In this document: in pieces, positions 1-12,964 of the stretch
How positions within the stretch are numbered: position 1 is the first letter of the stretch
Layout of the letters: every line of letters begins with the position of its first letter
Assembly (NCBI GenBank): GCA_023333565.1
Contig: JAJKFH010003493.1
Coordinates: 1,550,001-1,614,000 of the forward strand
DNA length: 64,000 nucleotides
From: Puffinus mauretanicus
Lineage: Eukaryota > Chordata > Aves > Procellariiformes > Procellariidae
Direction of reading: 5' to 3'
The notes under the pieces: model-generated
What the model was told of the DNA's origin: nothing
Seen by the model: the letters and a program-made list of their open reading frames with translations, nothing else
Databases searched by the model: none
Position numbers and translations under genes: made by a program

Positions 1-3000
1 AGCCTTTCGGGCACATACTGGCAGAATGAAAGCACAGTATCATGAGGACAAAACTTTGTAAGAGCAGACACATGGAGAGGGAACGAGTTAACCACAGGTC
101 TACCAAATGCATGCTGGGGTGTCAGCATAATCACACAACCATTTCTCATTCAGCCAACAGTGGCGGGAAAAGGATCGGCAAAGCTGAAACGTGGCTTCAT
201 TGTCTTCGGTGGGATTAGTAAAAACTGACTAACATGTGGGCTTCCTCATGGTCAATACTCTTCTTAGAAGCACACCTACAGAGAGGAAGGAAAACAAGTT
301 CCTTACACCATAAACTCCAATCCGAATTTTGTTTTCATTAAAAAAAAATACAAATAAAATGAAGTCAGCGTGAAGTGCAACACTAAATAAATGATCTATT
401 ATCCTATCAGTGCACCAGAGGATTTATTTAGATAACTCCTATTAGCATTAATCTGAGTTTAGTACATAAATCCCCAGTACTTTTTTAAGAGGATAGACTA
501 CACGTATTACAAATTGCACAGGTTTGGGCGTTAATACTTATTAGAGGAGGCACTGGTTTGTTTTTATCACAGACTTTTCTAAAACAGCTATAAAACTAAA
601 TTACATTTTCTCTTGCTAAAGTAGAAGATGCACTGATAGGAGCTAAGAGTTGGATCTCCAGCAACAGTGACAGGTAAGTGAGGAATTTGTGGTGGTTAAC
701 GTGAACTTAGCTCAAAATAATTTATGCTATTTTAAGTCCAAATCAAAGTACCTCAGCAAGGAAATATTTTTACTATATCAAAAACAAAAATTAAGTAAAC
801 CAAATGCTGCTGCAAGACACCACAAACATCCACCATCTCCTTGTCTGTCTCCCCCTCCCTCTCTTCTGCTTTTGACCGCTGGATTTCCTGTACCTCTCAG
901 CATTTTGTGAGACACTGCTGCAAGACCCACAGAAATCATTTCTACTTCCAGTTTTCTTGAAAATTTTCTCTTCATTTAACATACAGAAAAAGAAAGAAAC
1001 GTAACTGCCAAAAACTCACATCCCCCAAACCAAATAGAACTCCCACAAACCTATGTACGAGCCAAACAAAAAAAATCTTATTCATGGCATGTAATTTGCT
1101 AATAGAACATATGAAAAATATTGTTTCTGCTTCTCCCCTATCAAGTTGGCTTAAAAATAGTAAATATCCAGAAGCTTTTCCATTTTCTCCTTTAATTGGA
1201 GCACAAATACTGAGGTCTGAAATGCTGACCTATAAGGTTTCAAAGACAACCTCATTTATTTTTTTCCCCTAGAATGGTAAACTATGAATTTTCTAACCAC
1301 AACAAGTCCATTTGTTTCCATGTACATGCCCTCTGTCTTTGTAGCAGCTTGGATATTTGCAGCCTTCAGGTTGTATTTACATATAAATGATTTTTTTTTT
1401 TTCCAAACCCACAGTGTAGTCCACTGAACAACAAAATCCCTGCAGGAAGGACATGTGTGATTTCACAGGAAAAAGAAGAAATTGCATTGCAATCATTTTT
1501 GCCTGCAGAACTCACATATCAACTGCAGTTTCTGGCACATTACAGTAATATGGATCAGATGTGTCATGAGGTATTTCAAACCCATGCTCGAGTTTTATTT
1601 AACCCTTTTGCTGAGGCTTAATAACTCCACAGAACAGAACCAAAACATCTTAATAACATGTATATTATGTGTGATTACTCCATTGCTATTGCTTGGGAAT
1701 GGCTAAAGCTCAGTATACTCTCACTGCAACTACTTCAAAGAGTAGTAGTGTATCACCACCACTATTCAACTTATCTATTGATCAAGAGAAAGATGGCCCA
1801 GGAACCTAAACAGAAAATTAACACTTGGACTCCATAATAGGTAAATCTTCTACTCTAAAATTAAAAAGAAAGGAAATTGTTAGCAACAAGAAACCGTGAA
1901 GTTAATCCTGGAAATGTGAACCATTAAGAAGGCTGTAAGCAGAGCACAAAAAGCTCCCTACGAGGAAATGGAGGTGAGGCAGCATCTCCACAACCAACAG
2001 AGAGTCCTGCAGGACCTTTGTGGAAGCAACAGGGTTTAGGTGAAAGAAGCCCGTTGCACTGGGTGCATCCTTGCCATTTCTCCCTGCAGCTCTTTGGTCA
2101 CTGCAGTGCTTGGTCTTCAGATCAGACAGAAATCTGCTACAGAAGGAGACAAGTTACAGAAGTTGTTTTTCCCCAGCCTGCCCGAAAGTGCTAAGTACTT
2201 GCTAAAATGTGCAGCCCATTCGGAGGCCAAGCTGGAGCTGGCAGCTGCTCCCCCTGGCAGCTCCGAGCTGGCAATCTGCTCCTCCCTCCTGAGCCCTGGG
2301 TGCTGCCGCAAGAAGGCCCGTCCCCTGGAAAAACAGCCACCTATTTTCTTTTCCCTTCATGTTTACGTGTCTCACTACTGTGCTGCACCAAAAGAGTAGA
2401 CGAGTGGTCCAGCTCGTCATCACAGAATAAGCATCTCGTCACTGACTACTTGTATACAGTGGCTTTCCACCAACGATACTGGAGTCCTACCACAGGAATG
2501 GACTGGGGTGAAATAGCAAAGAGCTGGAGTAGATGCTTAATTTTGTAGAAGCATAAAAATCACACTATTCCCACCAGAATATGATGATTAAATATCATAC
2601 TCACTTCATTACAGGCTAAAAAAACCCCTGCCAACCTTGAATTACACCATGGATCCTACTGAGTCCTCCACAGCGCAGCTATGCCACCAAAGATCATGTG
2701 TCCAAGAGGCCCCACGCACCAAAGACAATGTGGAACGTCTTCATCCCACTGAATTCAAATGAAGCTCTTTTTCTTTAATGTATTAATGTGTTTAGAGTGG
2801 AAGAAGTAGGATCATTACAGACTAAGCAGCAAAGTGTTTAATGAAGCAATGCCTCTTCAAAAGAGATAACTAAGTAAATGGATAAAGAGGGAGAAAAATT
2901 CCCAATGTTTTAAGTTGTTAGAAAGAGCAAATACAAGTTTAAACCTATAATTAACAGCCCAGTCAACAAAACCTAGCTGAGCAAGAATAAAGCTCAGCAA

Positions 3001-3135
3001 ATTCTCTGTGAATTAACTGGAAGCAACCCAACAGGACTGAGCATCAGTCAGGGGAAACAGAGCTTTGTTTACTTCCATAATCAGAATATCTGATGCAAGG
3101 GATATCTGAGGTTTGGGTTTCACTTACAAACTTAC
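1..3135. other. AT-rich non-coding stretch, probable intron
   Basis: No gene can be supported here. Open frames are short and of random composition. A strong plus-strand donor (ACAG|GTAAGT) lies at 673/674, and the 52 bases before it (622-673) are open in one frame and preceded by a pyrimidine-rich AG. I judge this insufficient to call an exon. Homopolymer A/T runs occur around 340-350 and 1,390-1,402. No CR1, tRNA or other named repeat was recognised. Confidence 0.6.
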
Positions 3136-3171
3136 AGCAAGGACTTTCTTGACGTGCAGGCATCCTAGTGA
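3136..3171 (-). other. Candidate 36-nt minus-strand exon
   Basis: On the minus strand a long pyrimidine tract ending TTGTTGCAG is followed by 36 bases and then the donor GCT|GTAAGT, with a second donor GTAAGTG 8 bases further on. Two of three frames are open: SLGCLHVKKVLA in one, TRMPARQESPC in another. The length is a multiple of three, so the exon could be a frame-preserving cassette. Orientation agrees with the minus-strand gene inferred from the CpG island. Neither peptide is recognised. Strong acceptor-donor pairs also arise by chance in 64 kb, so this is a prediction from splice signals only. Confidence 0.15.
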
Positions 3172-6100
3172 CTGCAACAAGAAAAAAAGAGAACTAGGAT
3201 CCACACATTCGTAATGCCAAAAGGAAGATTTTTGGCTTCTTGAGCATCTATCTAATTTTCTCTGCTTGGAACACAATAAATAAAGAAGAAGGTAACAAAG
3301 CTGGAATAAAGAAAAGAGATATACACCAGACAGAAACACTAAAGATTACAAAGAAAGGGATGGAAGACACAGAATTAAAACAAATATATAAATTAATCAG
3401 AAATCTGCAAATAAAGAAAAAAAAAGAAAAATAAATTAAAAAGTAAATGAAGGCACAGAGAAATGACAGCAATACTACCAGCACAGGTAACAGCACGGTA
3501 TAAAAAGACATCTTGTGTACATTTCTAAAATACAAGTACAAACATAGAAAACCTAACATACAAGTCAAATATTGCAGCGCAATAAAACTACAGAGGGAAG
3601 ATCGCACAAAATAATTCTTTACAGTCTTGCAATTTAAACTGGTTTTCAAGCTTTCTTCTTCTCATGCTCCCCCAAGACCATTCACTCAGTACAAACATCC
3701 AACAGTGTAGGAAAATGTACAAATCCTGAAATCCTCATGGAAAGCACATTTGCTTTTAATACAGTGGGATTTCTACTGAGCTTCAGGTGTCAGGTACTTG
3801 CAGATTTTGCCTTTCCAGCAAGCAAGGTGCACAGACTGTATCTTAGCACCTGAATGCAATATTACTAAATTAAGTATTTGATTAATAACTCCTCCCCACA
3901 AGAAATAAGTGATGTAAAGAAGCATTAGTGCCTCCAACTATCCACCTGGAAAAAAGGGCCTGCAAACTTAACCCAGTCACATAGAAAGTCCATGGCAAGA
4001 CTACTTTCAATATTAACTTATGCTGTTGTGTCCTCAGAGCAAGACACAGGAGTGCAGGAAATCGTATAGCCATCGTACAGAACAGCATAAAGGTGACGCT
4101 GTGAAACAGCCTGAGAGTTTTTGTTGTTTCGGACAATGCTAAGGCAACGAAAGATGCATAAAAAAAGAATCAATCATATATATAGTTACAGATGTCTGAT
4201 TTAACGACTTAACAAAAGAGAAGGGCAAGGGGAAATAAAAGTGGTTTCTACTATGGCACAGAGACTTTCAGAGTCCACGTGGCAGCTCTTCAGTCATTAC
4301 CCAAGTGCTCACACGTGTGTGAGGAGTTCGTCACTGGCCCTCCACATTGCCTCTGCCCCTGTAAAAAAGTCAGAGTGGAGCAGCTTCCAGTCCCTTGCAC
4401 TTGAAGGCCAGCCACTGCCGAGAGACCAAAATCAGCCTTAAGAGGTATCCTGTATGCCTATAGTATTTCAAACACAGACACCTTCAACCATCCAGATCAC
4501 CTTGCACCTCCACCAAGATGAAGTCAGCGGAGCTCCTTGTTGATGACACTCTTCCTGGAAATTTTTATCTTCCAAAATGAGAGAGAGAGACTCACTCCCT
4601 GCTTGTTCATCAGATGCCTTCTCCATACATTGTGTATCTAGATTTCAGTAGGGTGCTTCAAAGATTACCCTCTAGCACTACAAAATTTCCTGTGACAGCC
4701 AAATACCTTTGTTCAAGTTGCTCCAATATCCAAAATGCTTTTACTTTGAATTTCACCTGAATTCTCAGACATTTTCAGGTGAATTCCTAAACATTTCTGT
4801 TGAGGAGGGATCAAAAAATCACCCTTTTCCTGATGGTTATTCATCAAGCAAGATCTCACATGATGAAGACAAGACCATGACCCGATATGTTTAATATAAA
4901 TGTCTTGATGGGATGATTTCTGTCTTAAATCACAGCAATGAGGGCCACAAATAAAGTCTGTAGAACAATATCACATAGGACCACGCCAGCCTAAGACCCC
5001 CAGACTCACACACAGCATCATCACTTGTCTTGCTTGTGGTCAGACACTGATGGGAAGAATCAGCCGCAGCTCTCTGCAGTCAGTACCACACTGGCCTTCG
5101 CTGGATCACAGATCATAAGGGCTCTTCAGTGATAAGAAGCAGGGGAAGATTTTTAATTTTTGTGGTGGTTGTTATAATTCACAAACAAGCAGAAGTAGGA
5201 AAATGAAGACAGACATGATCCTAAAAACCACTGTGGTTCCCTAAGCCAACCACCACAGGCACTGGGCAGAATGTGCTCTTCTAGCAATCACAACTGGATA
5301 AATATTGCTGGTGTTTTGGAAGACGCTCTTTCTTTGGGATGTGATGTCATGGGATGCTGAGAAAAAAGACAGAAGGTTCTATGGCATCAAGCTGCAGCTG
5401 AAGCACGGTCTCCTTTTGAGCACAGGAGGCATGCTTCTTCCCATCATGTGCCTGTCCCTACCCACTATGCAGTGTTCCCTCTCTTTTCCCTCTTCCCACT
5501 CCAGGGGCTGATGGGCTGATCACAGATATCTGATAGATAACTGATCAGGCCAGTCAGCTGTATCTGCCCCCTTGGAGCCCAACCCCAAGAACTGGAGAAT
5601 GCAGCGCTGTCAATGGGCAGAGTACAGTCCCAGTACAGTACAAGACGTTTTTATCCCCCGGTTAGGTTCAGAGATTGCATGGGACTACAAAGCCCCCACG
5701 GCACAAAATGAGTTACAAAAAAACAAAAGGCAGAAGTATGCAAGGTGCCCAGCAGATGAAGAGGGACTACAGCAGTGTCCCAAAAGCGGAAGTTAAGGGC
5801 AACTGCAGTAGCACTGGGATCCTGGGGGAAGCAGTGAGGGCACAGGAGCAAGGCAAGCTTGTGAAGTCAAGTCTGGGGGCACAGTATGAAAGTGAGAGCA
5901 TAGCTGTCAGCACCTACAGATTTTTATGTGGCTCCTAGGGTCAGAAAGTCCAGCTACAAAGGGATTTCACTGCTGATCTCTTATGCCACGTGGTATTTCC
6001 ACTTCATGCATAATCATCTGTGCAGATTCCATAAGCTAAATTATGTCTTCACTGGCATTTGAGCAACTACACCATCCTCTCGTCGTGTGCAAAGAGAGCT

Positions 6101-7704
6101 GCATGGCACACACGTCTCACTGTGAAAAAAATTCAGTGATATCAACTCCATTTTCCCTATCAATAATGTAAGGTACTAGAATTATGTCTCTTCTTGTCTT
6201 CAAAGCTGGATCCCCTGATGAAAAAGATCGCATCCGTTACTCCAGCAATGTCACAGGAGTCACACCTAACTAGAGATGCTCAGCATCTGCATGCACAGTT
6301 TGTATTTGTGGTTACTGAAGGTGCCATGATTAGAGAGGAATTCTTGCTATACATGCTCAAACAAGCAAGCAAGAAGGGGAAGAGGCAAAAGGAAGAAGCC
6401 AACAGATCAACCACAGGGGATGGCCTGTTGGCTGCATCATGATTGCACTCAATCTGTCTGGTCTGTCACTTTTCGACCTCCAGAAAAATTGGAAAAAATT
6501 ATGTACAACCCAGCTTCCCAAGAACGTGGATCATAGGGTCTGGTGCACAATTCACCTGCCCAGCCATACATGCTTCTGATGATGTACAGATGGAAATCTT
6601 AAATGACCTTGCTACTAACTTTAGGCACAGTACCTGAAGAACCCCTCATTTGAAAACAGATCCCAAATGGCACCACAGTGCTCCACACTCCTTGGGATCA
6701 CAGAGTCCACCACAAACGTCACTGTTTTTCCAGTTAATACCAAAGGTGTCCCTGTGAGCAACTGTTGGCCCTCCACACCACAGATGGACTGCACACGTCC
6801 TCCTCACCTACAACCCACACAACTCACATACGAATCTATAAACTGCTCGTATTCGTGTGTGCAGCTCTACCGTCTTCAAATGAAACGCTCAGCTTCAGCT
6901 GTGCGCCCAACAAGCCTTCAAGAGACCCCTAAAAAAACAGCTCGACTTTTCAAGCCCAGTCTAAGTAACCTTCAGAGCAACAACTTTCTTGCGTGCAAAC
7001 AGCGGAAGTTTGATATAGAATTAGAAAAGCCCAGGAAATAAAGACTACAGGGCTCTTTTTTTAGACCTCCTTTAGAGCAAACTTGCACTTTGAATAAATA
7101 TTAAAATTTTATAACTAAAAATCCGTTAAAAGGGAACACTGTAAAAACATCATCGTTTTATCTGACTTTCAGACAATTACTGGGATGTTTTATAGTTTTG
7201 AAAGACCTGACACCATTATAACTTTTCTTTCCCCCTCTTTAAGACATTGACTATGTTGGTATATAGAAAAGGTGCTCGCTAATAAATCTAGTCTCCTATT
7301 CTTTATTAAAAAAGGTCTTAACTTTGCCATATTGAACACTTTTGTTTTAAATCAGGTTTAGCAAATTACCCACTGAAATAGAAAATACTCCTCTTTTTAA
7401 TGGATTGTTTTCCTTGAACTATTCTTCCTGTAATGCCAGTCCGTTTGTTACAGCACACACACAGACCTGCCTTACTCTCCACGTCCATAAAGAGCTGTAT
7501 TTTATGTCTTTGTACTCTTTTTTTTTTTTTTTGCCATTAATATTGTCATAAAATGCCATACACTGGCTTATCTCTAAAAATATTACCTTGTAATTAGTCT
7601 TGACAAGACAGCCATAAGCTGGAGGCTAAAGGCTAAAATTCACAGGTGAGAAGCCCACTCAAAGAGTCCAGTTTGCTAAAGGACTGAGGATAGAACAATT
7701 TTAC
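3172..7704. other. Non-coding stretch with a few protein-like open segments
   Basis: Mostly AT-rich DNA with no recognised repeat. At 6,208-6,442 (plus) an open segment of 78 codons follows a good pyrimidine-rich acceptor (CTTCTTGTCTTCAAAG). It contains REEFLLYMLKQ and a lysine-rich tail and ends in TGA. A second frame of the same acceptor is open for 22 codons. Neither resembles a family I know and no donor or partner exon was seen. A perfect 10-bp inverted repeat carrying two E-boxes lies at 4,752-4,783. Nothing else is supportable. Confidence 0.55.
4752..4783. repeat. Inverted repeat with paired CACCTG/CAGGTG E-boxes
   Basis: The arm TTCACCTGAA at 4,752-4,761 is matched by its exact reverse complement TTCAGGTGAA at 4,774-4,783, with a 12-base spacer. 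Each arm is followed by TTC, so the EcoRI-like word GAATTC is also duplicated. Each arm holds a CACCTG E-box. ZEB-family and Snail-family zinc-finger repressors bind CACCT(G), and ZEB proteins prefer two such sites. Binding here is inference. Confidence 0.7.
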
Positions 7705-7746
7705 CTGAACGAAAGAAGAAGATTGGCCACCACTACTCCCAGATAA
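7705..7746 (-). other. Candidate 42-nt minus-strand cassette exon
   Basis: The minus strand reads a pyrimidine-containing tract ending AATCTGCAG, then 42 bases, then the donor TTCAG|GTAAAA. Two frames are open. One gives a serine-rich peptide, LSGSSGGQSSSFVQ. The other is entered with two carried-over bases and gives a hydrophobic stretch, YLGVVVANLLLSF. The second entry phase is exactly what the candidate first exon at 14,975-14,914 would supply, and the exon would hand on the same phase. The acceptor is only moderate, because the tract is broken by GTAAA. No family is recognised. Confidence 0.12.
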
Positions 7747-10700
7747 CTGCAGATTTACGAAGAATCAAAACAGGGAAGATATCCATGGGAAGAACTATTT
7801 CCATGCATCCTATGCTTAATCAATCTTATACTACCGGTTAGTACAGACCTTCCAGTAAGCCACACGTTGGGTTGTACATCTGTGTGCCGAGTTTGAGAGC
7901 AGCTAAGCCTCTGGGGGCCAACAGAGTCTGTGCACATTGGGGGAAAAACCTCCATGAAATCCTGCCTGGCTCTTCCAACACCTGCGAGCTGAATTTGACC
8001 ACAACAGTTTAAAAACACAAGACGACTGATGTAAAAATGCTAAGCCTCCTTCTACATCTTACTTAAAACTGCTCGAGGATTTACATGATGGCTCAAAAGT
8101 GACAGTATCAAAATAACAGTAATTATAAAAAAAACCACAAACCACAAAAAAAAGGTATTTTTGTTCACTTCCCTGTGGACATATGATAAAACCACTCCAC
8201 GGCAACATTACTTGACTGAGTGGGTACCGAACCGGAAAGTGGGGATACCTGCGAGCTGGAGCTGAGCAGGAGCAGCAGGACCCGAAGGAGAACACAGCAG
8301 CCATTTCTGGTCCCTGTGCTGTCTGTGCGCTACAGAACAACAAATTCCATGGGTACCAAGTGAATTCCTCCAGACAAATACAATCGCTTAAAAAAATGCT
8401 GCCTGTGTACTGTCAGCAGGGAAGACACCATGGCACGCCACAGCTAAAGGCAATCTCACTAGCTGCACAGATGGACACCAAGTTGGGCGACTCGACCCTC
8501 TCTGTGGCTCCGGCACACCATCAGGAAATTCAATTTAGCAGACGAAACAAGAATCTGGTCTCCAGTCTTGGGACCCAGGGTGCTGGCAACCTCCGTCTTT
8601 CATGCAACTCTCCCTGGCACTCCTCAAACGCGGTGCGGCTGCCTGGCTGCTTCACAGCACAGCTACCTTGAAGGTAGGCAGTTAAAATGCTATCAAGCAC
8701 CAAACCAGAGAGATGCCAAAAGCTGCTTGCAAAGTGCCAGGTGATTTAAAATCCCAGATGAAAGTCTCTGGCAGTGGAAGACTTTCAGGATCTCAGAACG
8801 CAGCAAGATGAAATCCTAAAGCAGTAGGAAGAGAAATTAATAGAAGCCAGAAGCAAATGAGGTGGGAAAAAAGGGGTGCAAAAGATCACTGATTCAATGA
8901 ATAATTGAAATGTCATGATTAATCAGTGTGAGCCTGAACTCCAATTACATAATGGATTCATTATCTAATGAAACACCAAATGTACTCAAACTACGATATT
9001 CTCTCCTAAGACAGGACTCAGAATGCCAGTTGACATTTTGTTCCCCAAAACCTTCCAGTATAGACATCCTTCTAACAACTACTCATGGCAAACCACTTCC
9101 AGTTGCAGAAGCAAACTGTGTAGGTAAAAGTTTACTATTCTTAAGCTACGAATAGCCTCTCTTAACAGTCACGGAGTAATAAAATGGCTGAGGAGAGCCA
9201 AATGAACATTTTAAGCTATAATTACTTTCTGACTGTGAGATCAATGAATGTATCACTCCTTATTACAGATTAACAGCTTACCTAATTATACTGTGTGGGC
9301 AAATGAATCGGCACTTTAAGACTGGTGGGTTAGGTTCATGTTAAAAAATGTATTTGACTTTTCTCCCTTTTCATCTCAAGTCAGGAATTATTTTATAACT
9401 CTCAGCTGGTAAATAATTGTGTGAAGCTTAGCAGATATAACACATCAATGACAGAAAAATATTACCAATTATCTCCTATCTTTCCTATGATGCTTTGCTC
9501 TTGGAAGTCTTCTGTGGCAACACATTTCTTGGAATGAAATTTGATGTGCTTGATGGAAATTAAAGGAATAGCTGTCGGGGATGCTCTTAGACCTCTTTCT
9601 TTCAAGCTCTAACAAAGACTGAATATGGTTTTATTCTTCCACTGTCACCATCACTTGCTTTTTAGAAGATGTTCAGTGCTGCCTACTTTTCCCAGTTATC
9701 TCCTGCATCCTCTTCATATGACTTAGACTACAAAAGGCTCCCCTCCTTTCTCTGAGCAATATACTCTGCTGGGAAATATAAACAACATTTTGTATGCGTA
9801 TCTATGCCATTTGAAAAAGGAAACAAAACATTACATACATTTATAGTGCATGTGTAGTGGCAACATGAAGTAAGTTAAAAATGAAAGGCGTAAGATATAA
9901 AATAAATACCATCATCTCTTGAACATCATTTGTCACTGTATTTGCAAGAAATTGGCTTGACAATCTATACAAGAATGGCTCAAGATATGCCAGCTACTAC
10001 TAGCAAACATATCTGCAAAATGGATTTTTTACCACTGTATAAGAACATGAATATTACAGATGCTAAAGGGAAATGCTCCACCGCAGAAAATGACTGTCTG
10101 TAAAGAGTTCTCCAAAGCTGTATCATTTGTTTCTAGATTAATTATTAGTGTGCATTAGAGTCAAAAACATTTTTAGAGTTTGGGAGTATATTCTACCAAG
10201 CCTCAGTCACATTTTCTGTGACAACATCAACAACCATTCTGTTTGGCAAGAAAACCCTTTCCAGCAGCAGCTGAGTCAATCCTCCATATGATCTATACTA
10301 GAAAAAAAATATACTCCGAAAGCTTAAAATAACCTGAAGTGGAAATACTTTGTCTTCCTTGGGTAAAGAGACCGAGACTAAAGTCTGCTCTAAAGTCTGG
10401 TTATGAACTGAATGTCTAGAAGCTTTCACGATTAGGCAATGCAGTAGGTTTTCAATAAATCTGATAGAATCCAATGGAAAGCGTTTTCAACATAAAAGGT
10501 CGATTTCACAATATTTGCTGATCTGTTTTTCTCCCGTATTATTAAATAATGTGATCAAAGTGAAAAAGACAACTGCTTGGTTTGAGCCATACCCTGATTC
10601 TAGCCAGTAACTAATGATGGATGCTCCTTCAACTTAATTCTGCGGTACCATATCAGAGAAAATGTCGTCTTGATCTCCAGATAATTACACTGATCACCTC

Positions 10701-12764
10701 AATGATTACCAGCATAATCAGTGACAAGTGCAATTTGATCTTGATAACTGCATCTGCTGACTGCAGATGGTGTCCGCGTCCAACTGAAAATCTCATTCAT
10801 ATTTTGCAAAGAGTAAATCTAACCCCCCCGGTAACAAAAAACTGTGTTAACAGAAACTCACAGGCCTTTAAGGTACCACCTTGCAAAGATAAGCAAGATT
10901 CAGACCACTTAGAGACCTTTCTTCCACTTTTAAGAGTGCATATTTGGTTCTGCATACTGCTATCTTCAGGCTCATTTGAGGTTCATCCAAATGTTCCTGC
11001 AACTTAGTAGGCAGTGGGAAGAGAGAAGTTGTAATTAGGCTGGGGAAGCTGTGCTGATAATAAAGTCAGCAAGGCAGAAATAAGCATGCAAACCTGAAGG
11101 GACCATTCAGCAAGGAACATGCTAGCAGCTCTGTAAGGTTGACAACAGTTGCAGGAAGCAGCCAGCAAGACAGCTGCTGGCAGCAGATACCCGGGCACTA
11201 GGGAGTCCTAGTAGAAATAAGATGTGTTACAGACTCCAAAGTAAGACAGGGAAGGGAGGAGGAGAATGAAGCAGAGCATGACTGGAAGTTGCTTCTTCCA
11301 GCTGACCCTCTGCCACAGAGCAGGTTCCCGGGAACGGCGACAGGTCACTGCAGATGAGACCATCTCTTGGGGGAGACGCCTCAAAAGGAAATACAGACGT
11401 GAGCAGAGGCAGTGCCGCAGTGGCAGTTTAGCATCCACTTTCACATACTCTTGCTTTTATTTGGGATCTAGATTACCCTGTTGTGTCATACCACAGGAAA
11501 CCAAGGCTGTTTCTCTCCATGCACAACTGCCCAGTGACATAAACACAGAGCCATAATCTATGGCACAAGGAATTTGCAAGGAAAGAAGCCAGGTCAGTAG
11601 CAGCTACTACTAAAATGAAAACAATCTGATTAACATCCACAAGATGAGACCTCAAAGAAAAAGAACATACTTCCAGAGCAATTACTCTGTATGAAAAAAT
11701 TGGAAAGTGAGGGGGAAACCACAAGCTAAATGAGCAATAGTGAACAGCACTTTAGAATAGAGTACTTCAGTAGTTATTAATTCAGCTCCTTGTGCTTTGA
11801 AATACGCTAGTTGTATAATAACAGGACCTTTAAGAGGCATGCAAAAGTAGAGTATCTGATTTAGAAAAATGCAAGAAAAATACAGTGTGTAACTTTTATA
11901 TATAAAGGAAACCAATAAAGTTTGAAATTCCCAATTAAAAGCTCTAAACTTAAAAGTGAATGCTCAACACCACAAAATCACAATCTTCTACTAAAGAAAT
12001 TAAAATTGTGACGTATCAATGAACTTCAGAAAATAGCGAAAGAGACAGCAAGTATGGAATAATTATGAGATCAATAAGCAATTAAGCAATTTTACGAAGA
12101 CATTCAAGTGACCTTCTGGAATCAAGTGACACACTGAGTTAACTACAAGTCATTTGGGCTTCCTGAAGAAACTGGTTGATCAGTGATGCTGGTTTTGCTG
12201 GATCGATGGTTATTAAACCTGCACACTACCACTTGCATAGCTGAGAGAGCAAAGAGCACATCTACAACACCACACACATCTATACTTCCCATTTTTGCAT
12301 CAAAGGTGTCAAGCAAAGGTATCATAAACCTCTACCGTATTAAACCACCCGCCTCTAAAACCACATCCCCACTTTTAGTATTTTAATCCATGAGCAGCTT
12401 CAAATAACTGTAATTTCTTTTTCATCAGCTTGCCAGAGAAACTTATCTTTTTTCATTCAATGAATGCCATAGTACTGGGCTAATAATATATTTTATTTCT
12501 ATATTTAGGTATCATTCTAAGTCTAAAAGCTGAACATGTGACAGTCTGGAAGAGTTAGACACTGGGCTTTTGTCCTTCCATGAAAGCAAGACTAGCACTT
12601 TCCCATCAGGACTCGCTTTTAGCTCTGCTGGTTGCTACCGGCATTAGAGGCTGAGGAAAAGGCTGGCCCAAGTACAGCCTCTGCAGCTCTGCTTCAGCTG
12701 AGGATCTCCCAAGCAAGCAAAATCTAGCAGCGGAAAGCTTCAATGCTGGCAGCATTTTCCTAAT
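7747..12764. other. Non-coding stretch, probable intron
   Basis: No gene or named repeat is supportable. The block 9,170-9,460 is AT-rich and dense in homeodomain-like words (TAATTA, ATAATTA). It could be a conserved regulatory element, but conservation cannot be tested here. A minus-strand donor TTAG|GTAAGC lies near 9,282 without a convincing exon. Other open frames, such as that at 10,621-11,007, have no protein-like character. Confidence 0.55.
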
Positions 12765-12900
12765 TAAGAGTTTAAGGCCAGATGGAGCCATTAGATCATC
12801 TAATCTGACCCCCTGCCTATCACATGACGTGTCGTTTTACCAGTAAACCTCATATTGAGCCCAAAAATTTAGGTCAGACTGAAGCATGTCAGAACTGAGG
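12765..12900 (-). mobile_element. CR1 LINE 3' end, old copy, minus strand
   Basis: Read on the plus strand, the block begins AAGGCCAGATGGAGCCATTA, continues with ATCATCTAATCTGACC and CCCTGCCTATCACATGAC, then CATATTGAGCCCAAAA. This is the reverse complement of the conserved 3' untranslated end of the older CR1 subfamilies found in birds, crocodilians and turtles. Only the last roughly 130 bases are recognisable, which is typical of 5'-truncated CR1 insertions. Divergence is high, so it is an old copy. It ends about 50 bases from the start of the XPO4 fragment. Confidence 0.85.
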
Positions 12901-12942
12901 AGACTGCTCTGTGTTCCTGTACCACCCCGTACCGGGAGTACA

Positions 12943-12964
12943 GTATATAAAAAGTATATAAAAA
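12943..12964 (+). repeat. 11-bp direct repeat at the XPO4 fragment border
   Basis: GTATATAAAAA occurs twice in tandem (12,943-12,953 and 12,954-12,964). The second copy forms the first codons of the XPO4 homology (Val-Tyr-Lys). The repeat could be a slippage product, or a duplication made when the fragment was inserted. Confidence 0.8.

Noticed and set aside
622..673. 52-base open segment before ACAG|GTAAGT on the plus strand
   Set aside because: The acceptor ends in AAG and is mediocre. There is no homology and no partner exon.
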